From assembly GCA_031284065.1 (NCBI GenBank), contig JAITAP010000037.1, forward strand, positions 1 to 5,450: a stretch of DNA of 5,450 bases. Direction: 5' to 3'. Numbering within the stretch: the stretch's first letter is position 1; each line of letters starts with the position of its first letter. Below are positions 1 through 5,450 of this stretch, piece after piece. The DNA comes from Prevotellaceae bacterium (lineage in GTDB: Bacteria > Bacteroidota > Bacteroidia > Bacteroidales > UBA932). The position numbers were made by a program, and so were the translations under genes. Below the pieces are notes generated by a model. The model had not been told where the DNA came from, did no database searches, and saw nothing but the letters and a program-made list of their open reading frames with translations.

Positions 1-8
1 GTTAAGCC

Positions 9-1274
9 TTACGCCGCCTTGCAGTCAAAAGATTGAGACAGCTTTTTCAGAGCGTATGCCTTAGTGATGCGCAGCTGCTTTTTTGGTTTTTTTTGCTTGC
101 TCCCGTTTTCCTCCTCCTCAGCGTCGGAAATTTCGTACATGGCGTCTATCATCAGCTCTTCGCAGATGGCGCGAAGCCCGCGCGCGCCGAGCTTGTGCTC
201 CATTGCTCTATCTACAATGTAGTCCAGCACATCATCGTCTATGGTGAGGTGTATGTTGTCCATCGCAAATAGCTTTTTGTACTGCTTTACAATGGCGTTG
301 CGTGGCTCGGTGAGAATTTTCCGTAGCGCCTCTTTGTTCAGCAAGTCAAGGTGCGTAATCACGGGCAGGCGGCCGATGATTTCGGGGATTAGCCCAAATC
401 GGCGCAAATCGGCTGGGGCAAGGTAGCTGAGGAGGTTTTTTTTATCCACCCGGCTACGCCTTTCCGCAGCGTCAAAGCCAATCATGTTGGTGTTGACGCG
501 GTGCGCAATAATTCTGTCGATACCCTCAAAAGCGCCTCCGGCGATGAACAAAATATCCTTTGTATTGACGGGAATCATCTTCTGGTCGGGGTGCTTGCGG
601 CCGCCCTGCGGCGGGACGTTTACGATAACGCCCTCGAGCAACTTAAGCAACGCTTGCTGCACGCCTTCGCCCGACACGTCGCGCGTAATGGAGGGATTGT
701 CGCTTTTGCGCGAAATTTTATCTATTTCGTCAATAAAAACAATCCCCTTTTCGGCAGCGGCCACGTTGTAGTCCGCCACCTGAAGCAGCCTTGTGAGGAT
801 ACCCTCTACATCTTCGCCCACGTAGCCGGCCTCCGTAAGCACGGTGGCGTCAACAATGGCAAAGGGCACGTTCAGTATGCGCGCAATAGTTCGCGCAAGC
901 AGCGTTTTCCCCGTGCCCGTTTCGCCTACCATTATAATGTTGGACTTGTCCAGCTCTACATCCTCTTTCGCTACGCTGCTTTGCTTGATGCGCTTGTAGT
1001 GGTTGTACACCGCTACGGACAAGTACTTTTTGGCGTCATCCTGCCCGATAACGTACTCGTCAAGAAACGCCTTTATCTGCTGAGGCTTCGGCAGCTTCAG
1101 CCGGTTGGCGTCAAAGTGCTTGTGCTCGCTTTGCAGAGCGTCTGTTTCGCTTAGCATTGTGTAGGCACGCTGTACGCAGTCAGCGCAAATGGCTATATTG
1201 TTGTCGCCATGAATAAGATGCGTTACCTGATGGATAGTCTTGCCACAGAATGAGCAAGATTTTTGTTCTGCCAT
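9..1274 (-). CDS. clpX: ATP-dependent Clp protease ATP-binding subunit ClpX
   Basis: AAA+ unfoldase that, as a hexamer, recognises tagged or damaged cytosolic proteins, unfolds them with ATP and threads them into ClpP. Seen in the 421 residues: an N-terminal zinc-binding domain with Cys7, Cys10, Cys30 and Cys33; Walker A GETGTGKT at 117-124; pore-1 loop GYVG at 150-153; Walker B IVFIDEID ending at Asp185; the RKH pore loop at 226-228; an IGF loop at 265-267 that in E. coli docks on ClpP; arginine finger Arg302 in the GRLP motif; and sensor-2 GARG at 363-366. Length is normal for the family. Residues 386-399 form an acidic run followed by a lysine-rich run just before the last strand and helix; this looks like a variable insertion and contains A-tracts in the DNA. 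The protein ends in CKAA. The start codon lies 3 bases after the clpP stop, so the two are co-translated or at least co-transcribed. Identification is secure. Confidence 0.98.
   Translation of the reverse strand: MAEQKSCSFCGKTIHQVTHLIHGDNNIAICADCVQRAYTMLSETDALQSEHKHFDANRLKLPKPQQIKAFLDEYVIGQDDAKKYLSVAVYNHYKRIKQSSVAKEDVELDKSNIIMVGETGTGKTLLARTIARILNVPFAIVDATVLTEAGYVGEDVEGILTRLLQVADYNVAAAEKGIVFIDEIDKISRKSDNPSITRDVSGEGVQQALLKLLEGVIVNVPPQGGRKHPDQKMIPVNTKDILFIAGGAFEGIDRIIAHRVNTNMIGFDAAERRSRVDKKNLLSYLAPADLRRFGLIPEIIGRLPVITHLDLLNKEALRKILTEPRNAIVKQYKKLFAMDNIHLTIDDDVLDYIVDRAMEHKLGARGLRAICEELMIDAMYEISDAEEEENGSKQKKPKKQLRITKAYALKKLSQSFDCKAA
78..93 (-). other. Tandem -1 slippery heptamers in the lysine-rich tail of clpX (possible recoding site)
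   Basis: In the clpX reading frame the codons CAA AAA AAA CCA AAA AAG create A_AAA_AAA (87-93) and A_AAA_AAG (78-84). The second is the heptamer used for programmed -1 frameshifting in E. coli dnaX. A slip at either would add a few codons and stop at TAA (61-63), giving a 404-residue ClpX ending KKAAAHH instead of the 421-residue form. Purine-rich GAGGAGGAGG and GGGAG lie upstream, and a weak GCG/CGC-based hairpin is possible 5 bases downstream. That frameshifting really happens is an inference; lysine-rich coding can produce such motifs by chance. Confidence 0.3.
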
Positions 1275-1277
1275 ATT

Positions 1278-1955
1278 TTACTTTTCCTTTGACATTTTTA
1301 CCAGAATATTGTCAATGATACCGTACTCTTTGGCTTCGGCGGCGCTCATCCAGTAGTCTCGGTCGCTGTCTTTCTCTATCTGCTCCACAGGTTTTCCCGA
1401 GTGTTGGGCCATGAGCTGGTAGAGTTCGTGCTTTAGCTTTACAATTTCCCGTGCGGTAATCTCAATATCCGACGCTTGCCCTTCGGCGCTGCCCGCAGGC
1501 TGGTGTATCATGACGCGCGAGTGGGGTAGCGCCGTGCGCTTGCCCGCCGCTCCGGCGCACAGCAGCACCGCGCCCATCGAGGCGGACATGCCGGTGCAGA
1601 TGGTGCCCACGTCGGAGCTTATCAGCTGCATGGTGTCGTAGATGCCCAAGCCCGACGAAACAGAGCCTCCCGGCGTGTTGAGGTACAAGCTGATGTCCTT
1701 GCCCGAATCGTTGTTGGAGTCGAGAAAGAGCAGCTGCGCCTGAATAATGTTTGCAACGTCATCATCAATGGGAACGCCAAGAAATACGATGCGCTCCATC
1801 ATCAGGCGCGAAAATACGTCCATGCTGGCCACGTTGAGCTGGCGTTCCTCTATGATAGTCGGGTTAATGTAGCCGCTGTAAATGCTGCGGTAGCGGTGTA
1901 GGGTCATGCTGCTGATACCTGCATGTTTTACAGCATATTTTTGAAATTCGTTCAT
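1278..1955 (-). CDS. clpP: ATP-dependent Clp protease proteolytic subunit ClpP
   Basis: Serine peptidase that assembles into a double-heptamer barrel in the cytosol and degrades chains delivered by ClpX. The 225 residues contain the full catalytic triad: Ser126 in GMSASMG, His151 in MIHQP and Asp200 in SDRDYW. Their spacing of 25 and 49 residues is the same as in E. coli ClpP. The oxyanion-hole segment NTPGGS is at 93-98. Aligned without gaps on DVFSR, residue 29 (YINPTIIE) matches residue 1 of mature E. coli ClpP, so about 28 residues would be removed by self-processing, twice the E. coli propeptide. The first ATG is kept because an N-terminal extension of this wording (MxxFxKYAxKH) is recalled from Bacteroidetes ClpPs; Met17 is the next candidate. 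It lies 37 bases after tig and 3 bases before clpX. Handle residue Glu158 stands where most relatives have Gln. Confidence 0.97.
   Translation of the reverse strand: MNEFQKYAVKHAGISSMTLHRYRSIYSGYINPTIIEERQLNVASMDVFSRLMMERIVFLGVPIDDDVANIIQAQLLFLDSNNDSGKDISLYLNTPGGSVSSGLGIYDTMQLISSDVGTICTGMSASMGAVLLCAGAAGKRTALPHSRVMIHQPAGSAEGQASDIEITAREIVKLKHELYQLMAQHSGKPVEQIEKDSDRDYWMSAAEAKEYGIIDNILVKMSKEK
1281..1290 (-). promoter_or_regulatory. Shine-Dalgarno-like site of clpX inside the clpP 3' end
   Basis: The last codons of clpP read AAAGGAAAAG on the minus strand. The AAGGA core ends 10 bases before the clpX ATG, and the clpP TAA and a 3-base gap lie between. The close spacing suggests that ribosomes finishing clpP reinitiate on clpX. 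In Bacteroidota the anti-Shine-Dalgarno sequence is often reported to be occluded, so the role of this site is an inference. Confidence 0.5.
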
Positions 1956-1992
1956 GAAAAAACTTTTTTTTATTCTAATTCAACAATTTGGG
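1956..1992 (-). promoter_or_regulatory. A-rich translation-initiation leader of clpP
   Basis: The 37 bases between the tig stop and the clpP ATG contain no Shine-Dalgarno core. Just before the ATG is a run of eight A, one G, six T and a C. A-rich leaders without a Shine-Dalgarno are common in Bacteroidota. The A8-G-T6 stretch is self-complementary but leaves no room for a loop with its full stem and is weak in A-T pairs, so it is unlikely to be a terminator. No promoter pair was seen here, which fits cotranscription from tig. Confidence 0.4.
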
Positions 1993-3321
1993 TCAGGGCA
2001 TGGAGAGCAGGTTATTGAGCTGTTCGTTGGTTACTTCTTTTTGCTCAATGGTAACGGCGTTGCGAACGTGCTCTACCACCCGATGCTCAATGGCGTATTC
2101 GGTAAGGCGCTTGCGGTCTTCGGGGCGATTAAGCATGGTGTGCGCAAATTCCGTCAGGCGGTCTTCGTTCATGCTGTTCACGCCATACATGGCAAGCCGC
2201 TGAAACACCATCTTTTTTGCAACGAGCAGCAGGTCGTCATCCGTCACCTCAAGGTTTTCCTGCATCAGGATATGGTGCTCAACGAGCTGCCAGCACAGCC
2301 CTTCGGCAAAGGATGGAAAATCTTTCTCCACTTGCTCCTCCGTCATTTTTCCATCGGACGTCAGCAGCAACCAGCGCTTTAGAAAGGCTTCCGGCAGCTC
2401 CGGCGCAGCATGTTTTATCAGTATGCTGCGAACGTCGGCAATAAAGCGGTGTTCGCTTTTACCCGACAGCTCGCTGTGAAGCTCGCCTTTCACCTTGTCG
2501 GTAAAAGCCTCATCCGAAGTTACCGTATCTTTACCGTAGAGGTCGTCAAAAAGGTTTTGGTTGATTTCCGCCGGCTCTACGTGCGTAATTTCTTTAATGG
2601 TAAGCGTAAAAACGGGGTCAATGGTCTCCAGCTTTTCGTGGGTGATTTTGAGGAAAGCTGCGCAATCAATATCGTTGGTGAGTATTTTGCGTACATTCAC
2701 CTCTACAGCGTCGCCGGGTGAAAGCCCCAGCAACGTTTGCTGCTCCGCTTCGGGAATCATCTTTAGCGAAAGCAGGGCAGCCTCTACAGCATGGCCGTTT
2801 GTCTGCGCAAGGTCAACCCTTACGAGGTCATTTTTCCCGATTTTTTCCGATTTTGCCATCTTGCCGTAGTAGTCTCGGTAGCCGTTAATGCGCTGCTGCA
2901 CCTCGTCGTCCGTAATGGTAACGGTGTAGTACGGGATTTTAATTTCTTTGTTTACGTCCAGCTGCATTTTGGGCGCTAAAGCTACATCGTACATAAATTC
3001 AAATTCGCTTTGCGCATCAAAGTCTATCTGTTGCGTATTTTCATTGGGTAGCGGTTCGCCAAGAATGTGCAGCTGGTTATTTTCAATATACTCAGCGATA
3101 CCTGTGGATACTTGCTTATAAACCTCGTCGGCCGTTACTGATTTTTGGTACATTTTTCTTATGACCCCCATGGGCACCATGCCCGGACGAAACCCGGGTA
3201 TTTGCGCTTTACGGCGATAATCGCGAAGTGTAGCCTCTACCTTGCCTTCGTAGTCGGATTTTTCTACTTTCACGGTCAGCGCCACGTTAAGTGCGTCTAT
3301 ATCTGTTCTTACAATATTCAT
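1993..3321 (-). CDS. tig: Trigger factor (ribosome-associated chaperone), divergent Bacteroidetes type
   Basis: Binds the ribosome beside the exit tunnel and shields nascent chains. In the 442 residues the N-terminal ribosome-binding domain (about 1-115) is clear, with the ribosome-docking signature GFRPGMVP at 43-50 followed by a helix ending MYQK, and the ILGEPLPNE segment near 86-94 that I recall from Bacteroidetes trigger factors. The arm and C-terminal chaperone domain (about 118-150 and 247-442) are helical and charged, with PAEINQNLFDDLYG at 250-263 and PEAFLKRW at 310-317 as recognisable anchors. The middle part (about 155-245), where other bacteria have an FKBP-like prolyl isomerase, is hard to recognise and seems to lack the aromatic active-site pattern. 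It is the first gene after the 187-base gap and its promoter, and clpP and clpX follow at once, the common bacterial order. The ATG at 3321 has no close Shine-Dalgarno. Confidence 0.95.
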   Translation of the reverse strand: MNIVRTDIDALNVALTVKVEKSDYEGKVEATLRDYRRKAQIPGFRPGMVPMGVIRKMYQKSVTADEVYKQVSTGIAEYIENNQLHILGEPLPNENTQQIDFDAQSEFEFMYDVALAPKMQLDVNKEIKIPYYTVTITDDEVQQRINGYRDYYGKMAKSEKIGKNDLVRVDLAQTNGHAVEAALLSLKMIPEAEQQTLLGLSPGDAVEVNVRKILTNDIDCAAFLKITHEKLETIDPVFTLTIKEITHVEPAEINQNLFDDLYGKDTVTSDEAFTDKVKGELHSELSGKSEHRFIADVRSILIKHAAPELPEAFLKRWLLLTSDGKMTEEQVEKDFPSFAEGLCWQLVEHHILMQENLEVTDDDLLLVAKKMVFQRLAMYGVNSMNEDRLTEFAHTMLNRPEDRKRLTEYAIEHRVVEHVRNAVTIEQKEVTNEQLNNLLSMP

Positions 3322-3367
3322 TGTTTGAGTTGTTATGTTCCTGTTTACTATTTTTTTTTACGAATTG

Positions 3368-3400
3368 CAAAGGTAACATTTTTTTTGGACAATGCTCAAA
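3368..3400 (-). promoter_or_regulatory. Bacteroidetes-type promoter of tig-clpP-clpX
   Basis: On the minus strand TTTG (3397-3400, -33 box) is followed after 21 bases by TACCTTTG (3368-3375), an exact match to the -7 consensus TAnnTTTG. The spacer contains an A8 tract. Transcription would begin near 3362, giving a leader of about 40 bases that starts with an A9 run and ends in an unstructured A/C-rich stretch before the tig ATG. AGGAAC lies too far upstream of the ATG (about 17 bases) to be a good ribosome site. A scan by eye of the minus strand found only one other TAnnTTTG, inside the hydrolase gene and without a -33 partner. Confidence 0.75.
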
Positions 3401-3470
3401 GAAGACGAGTACATAATTTAATTTTGAACTTTTAAGTATAGTTAACGGAAATTTGGCGAGTATTGTCCAA
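3385..3470. repeat. Imperfect 13-base inverted repeat flanking and entering the tig promoter
   Basis: The arms are TTGGACAATGCTC at 3385-3397 and GAGTATTGTCCAA at 3458-3470 on the plus strand. They are reverse complements at 12 of 13 positions, with nine consecutive matches at the outer side (TTGGACAAT with ATTGTCCAA). Sixty AT-rich bases lie between them, and the centres are 73 bases apart. The first arm covers the last base of the -33 box and the first 12 bases of the spacer of the tig promoter; the second lies about 58 bases upstream of the -33 box. It could be a pair of operator sites for one regulator. A stable transcript hairpin is less likely because of the long AT-rich loop. Confidence 0.5.
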
Positions 3471-3480
3471 CGCTACTGCC

Positions 3481-3494
3481 GCCATGCGCCATGC
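3481..3494. repeat. Tandem heptamer repeat downstream of the hydrolase gene
   Basis: GCCATGC occurs twice in direct succession, 15 bases beyond the hydrolase stop codon in the direction of transcription. On the transcript CATG-GCG-CATG could form only a four-pair stem with no U-run after it, so it is not a credible terminator. It may be a chance duplication. Confidence 0.4.
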
Positions 3495-3508
3495 AAAATC
3501 GGCGAGGG

Positions 3509-4741
3509 CTATTTTACGGCGCTAAGCCGCGCCAGCAGTACCTCTACGTACAGGGAGAGCGTAGTGTTGTGGTCGCCGCCGTGCTGCACGTAAATGCTCA
3601 CCTTGCAGCCTTTTTTAAGCATTGATTGGTAGGCATTGATGGAGTTGACGGGGTAAACCCACCTGTCGGCATCTCCATAGACAAAAATCAGGCTATCTTT
3701 CGGCGCAAAGTTAACCAGAGAGTTTTGCTGCGAAATGCGGATAAACTCGGTATCCGTTTCGTCCCGTATGCCGGAGATAAACTCGGGCGTGAACAGCTGC
3801 GAAGAAATTTCGTGGAGCGGCAAGCTGGCGGTCACGTTACGGGCGTAGGCAAGGTCGTGGCCAATGGATTGAAGCAGTTCGTTGTCGGCTTTCGAAAAAA
3901 TATCCTCGTAGTTTTTTGAGTACCGTAAATCTGTTTTGTACATCCCAATTACCCACAGGTAGCTGGAGAGCATCTGCACGCCGAGCGAATCGGGGTTGGC
4001 AACAATTGCTTTGGAAAATGCCGCCAAATCGTACGCGCCGGAACCGGCTACCGTTTTGAGCGCTTTTAACCCTTCCGAAGGGAGATCGTCTATCGCTTTG
4101 TGCAGGGCTACGGCGGCGTACCCGCCTTCGGAGTACCCGGTGATAAAAATGGAATCGTTGAACGAAAGCCCCGCAGAAGGCTCGGCCGCATACTCCCTGT
4201 AGGCGCGAATAAAATCCAGCCCGGCCTGCCCAAGCGACTCCCCGTGCATGTAGGGATGGGTGATGTCTTTGCTTTCGCCGTACCCAATGTAATCGGGAAT
4301 TAGCACCGCGCACCCGAACGCAGACGCTACGGCTGCGCCTAAAAAAATGTCCGGCGACGTCAGGCTTTGAATGTCCACAGACGGCGCGCTGTTGCGGTTG
4401 CTGTTGGTGCCGTGATTATATACGACGGTCGGGAAGCGGGGGTTGTAGCTCTTGGAGATAAGCAGCGCGCCGGAAACGTTTATCTTCGTTCCTTTAGGGT
4501 ACTCTGTGGCGTACACCACGCGGAGCCTACGCACGTCGCTCTGCATGAGCGAAGCGTATTGCTTAAACCCCGCAAGTTCGAGCACAAGCCTGACCGTCTC
4601 CTTAGGCATGACGCTTACCGCCTCTGCCTGCACGAGGTAGCGCCGCTCGGGTTGCTCCGGCGTTTCTTTTGAGCACCCTGCCAGCAGCCATGCCGGAAGA
4701 GCGAAGATAAAAATCTTTTTTGCGAGGGCGAAGCTATTCAT
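3509..4741 (-). CDS. Predicted lipoprotein of the alpha/beta-hydrolase fold (esterase/lipase-like)
   Basis: A 410-residue exported hydrolase of unknown substrate. The N-terminus has Lys8-Lys9, a hydrophobic core at 10-20 and the lipobox LAGC with Cys23, so a lipid-anchored envelope protein is expected. The mature part starts with a Pro/Glu-rich linker. Visible hydrolase landmarks are the oxyanion-hole segment VVYNHGT (His110-Gly111), DYIGYGES at 150-157, the nucleophile elbow TGYSEGG with Ser204, the acid Asp359 in GDADRWVYP and the base His391 in GGDHNT (His387 is the less likely alternative). About 150 residues separate Ser204 from Asp359, enough for a helical cap. The GYSEGG elbow and layout recall fungal secretory-lipase-like hydrolases, but I cannot place it in a named family with confidence. 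The start is set by the signal peptide; it overlaps the folD stop by 8 bases with AGAAG just upstream, suggesting translational coupling. The triad is complete, so it is probably an active enzyme. Confidence 0.85.
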   Translation of the reverse strand: MNSFALAKKIFIFALPAWLLAGCSKETPEQPERRYLVQAEAVSVMPKETVRLVLELAGFKQYASLMQSDVRRLRVVYATEYPKGTKINVSGALLISKSYNPRFPTVVYNHGTNSNRNSAPSVDIQSLTSPDIFLGAAVASAFGCAVLIPDYIGYGESKDITHPYMHGESLGQAGLDFIRAYREYAAEPSAGLSFNDSIFITGYSEGGYAAVALHKAIDDLPSEGLKALKTVAGSGAYDLAAFSKAIVANPDSLGVQMLSSYLWVIGMYKTDLRYSKNYEDIFSKADNELLQSIGHDLAYARNVTASLPLHEISSQLFTPEFISGIRDETDTEFIRISQQNSLVNFAPKDSLIFVYGDADRWVYPVNSINAYQSMLKKGCKVSIYVQHGGDHNTTLSLYVEVLLARLSAVK

Positions 4742-5450
4742 ACACTTCTTTTTTATACGCTTTTAGCGTATTTTTCATTAGGGACACAATCGTCATGGGG
4801 CCTACGCCGCCGGGCACAGGCGTAATGTAGCTGCACTTGGCCGCCACTTCGTCAAATTTCACATCGCCCTTGAGGCGGAAGCCGCTCTTGGCGTCGGCGG
4901 CGGGGACGCGCGTGGTGCCCACGTCAATCACCACTGCGCCGTCGGAAACCATATCGGCGGTGAGAAATTCGGGTTGCCCCAGCGCCGCGACAATAATGTC
5001 CGCCGTGCGGCAAATCTCCTTAATGTTGCGCGTGCGGCTGTGGCAAATGGTTACGGTGCAGTCGCCGGGCGTATCCTTTTGCGACAGCAGGTTTGCCATG
5101 GGGCGACCCACAATGTTGCTGCGCCCCAGCACCACGCAATGCTTGCCCGGCGTGGCTACTTCGTAGCGTCGCAGCAGCTCTTTTATTCCCGCCGGCGTAG
5201 CCGACACGTATGCCGGCAGCCCAATGGCCATACGCCCTACGTTAACGGGATGAAACCCGTCCACGTCTTTTTTGGGGTCAATGGCTTCGATTACCCGTTG
5301 CTCGCTGATATGCTGCGGGAGCGGTAGCTGCACAATGAAGCCGTCCACCTCCTCGTCGGCGTTGAGACGGGCAATAACGGACAGCAGCTCCGCTTCGGCA
5401 ATGCTGTCTGCAAAGCGCAGCGCCTGCGACTTGAAGCCACATTCGCCGCA
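4734..5450 (-). CDS. folD: Methylenetetrahydrofolate dehydrogenase / methenyl-THF cyclohydrolase FolD (5' end beyond window)
   Basis: Cytosolic bifunctional enzyme that interconverts 5,10-methylene-, 5,10-methenyl- and 10-formyl-tetrahydrofolate with NAD(P), supplying one-carbon units for purines and fMet. The frame is open to the window edge; 238 codons are visible, and the first (Cys of CGECGF) aligns with E. coli Cys58, so about 57 codons, including the catalytic Tyr and Lys of YxxxK, lie outside. Visible in this numbering: VQLPLPQ with Gln41 (E. coli Gln98), KDVDGFHP with Asp64 (E. coli Asp121), the Rossmann segment GRSNIVGRPM at 109-118, ALGQPEF near 156-162 and the C-terminal signature PVPGGVGPMT at 211-220. 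Spacing between these agrees with E. coli. VSATP at 82-86 replaces the PCTP of E. coli, as I recall for Bacteroidetes FolDs. An internal GTG at 5346-5348 is not the start, because conserved FolD sequence continues upstream. The gene ends EVYE with its TAG inside the next gene. Confidence 0.97.
   Translation of the reverse strand, partial: CGECGFKSQALRFADSIAEAELLSVIARLNADEEVDGFIVQLPLPQHISEQRVIEAIDPKKDVDGFHPVNVGRMAIGLPAYVSATPAGIKELLRRYEVATPGKHCVVLGRSNIVGRPMANLLSQKDTPGDCTVTICHSRTRNIKEICRTADIIVAALGQPEFLTADMVSDGAVVIDVGTTRVPAADAKSGFRLKGDVKFDEVAAKCSYITPVPGGVGPMTIVSLMKNTLKAYKKEVYE

Noticed and set aside
501..1154. A 217-codon open frame on the plus strand opposite clpX
   Set aside because: It is fully antisense to an unmistakable clpX, its translation shows no recognisable motif, and no plus-strand promoter or leader supports it.
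1956..1992. A8-G-T6 stretch between tig and clpP as an intrinsic terminator
   Set aside because: It lacks G-C pairs and a proper loop and sits directly before the clpP ATG; it fits an A-rich translation leader better.
3419..3426. TAATTTTG on the plus strand, a possible divergent -7 box between the inverted-repeat arms
   Set aside because: The nearest TTTG upstream is 31 bases away, too far for a -33 box, the stretch is AT-rich, and no plus-strand gene follows.
3385..3470. Inverted repeat as terminal repeats of a small mobile element or as a CIRCE heat-shock element
   Set aside because: Only 60 AT-rich bases lie between the arms with no gene and no flanking target-site duplication that I can see, and the arm sequence does not match TTAGCACTC-N9-GAGTGCTAA.
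3706..3713. TAACTTTG on the minus strand, a -7-like box inside the hydrolase gene
   Set aside because: No TTTG was found at the required distance upstream, and it lies about 200 bases inside a coding region; chance match is likely.
3837..4313. A 158-codon arginine-rich open frame on the minus strand within the hydrolase gene
   Set aside because: It is an out-of-frame shadow of the hydrolase, whose frame carries the full triad and signal peptide; the Arg/Phe-rich composition is typical of a shifted frame.
1..5450. CRISPR array, tRNA or rRNA genes, insertion sequences, toxin-antitoxin or defence genes
   Set aside because: No regularly spaced repeats, no cloverleaf-like or rRNA-like stretch and no transposase-like protein were seen; coding sequence fills almost the whole window.

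Overview
The window carries five protein-coding genes, all on the minus strand, and almost nothing else. Reading in the direction of transcription (from high to low coordinates) they are: the 3' four-fifths of folD, a lipoprotein of the alpha/beta-hydrolase fold, a 187-base intergenic gap holding a promoter, then tig (trigger factor), clpP and clpX. The organism is most likely a member of the Bacteroidota, probably Bacteroidales. The reasons are lineage-typical protein wording recalled from family knowledge (FolD with VSATP rather than PCTP, the ClpP N-terminus and ILEERQ-like segment, the divergent trigger factor), a textbook Bacteroidetes promoter (TTTG, 21 bases, TAnnTTTG) before tig, and A-rich leaders with weak or absent Shine-Dalgarno sequences. 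The base composition looks intermediate; no genus can be named from this.

Region 4734-5450 is folD, cut by the window edge at about the residue equivalent to E. coli Cys58. Its stop codon lies inside the start of the next gene (8-base overlap), so folD and the hydrolase lipoprotein (3509-4741) look translationally coupled. The hydrolase has a lipobox and a complete Ser-Asp-His triad, but its substrate cannot be told.

Region 3322-3508 separates that pair from the proteostasis operon. It contains the tig promoter and a 13-base inverted repeat (12 of 13 positions matching) whose arms lie 73 bases apart centre to centre; one arm sits between the -33 and -7 boxes. No convincing terminator was seen after the hydrolase.

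Region 9-3321 is tig-clpP-clpX with gaps of 37 and 3 bases, a conserved bacterial order: trigger factor handles nascent chains at the ribosome exit, while ClpX unfolds substrates and feeds them to the ClpP peptidase barrel. All catalytic and contact motifs of ClpP and ClpX are intact, including the IGF loop of ClpX that docks on ClpP.

No new biological system is evident; this is mostly conserved housekeeping DNA. The points most worth a second look are the inverted repeat at the tig promoter, two -1 slippery heptamers in the lysine-rich tail of clpX (one identical to the E. coli dnaX heptamer), and the coupling of an uncharacterised lipoprotein hydrolase to folD.
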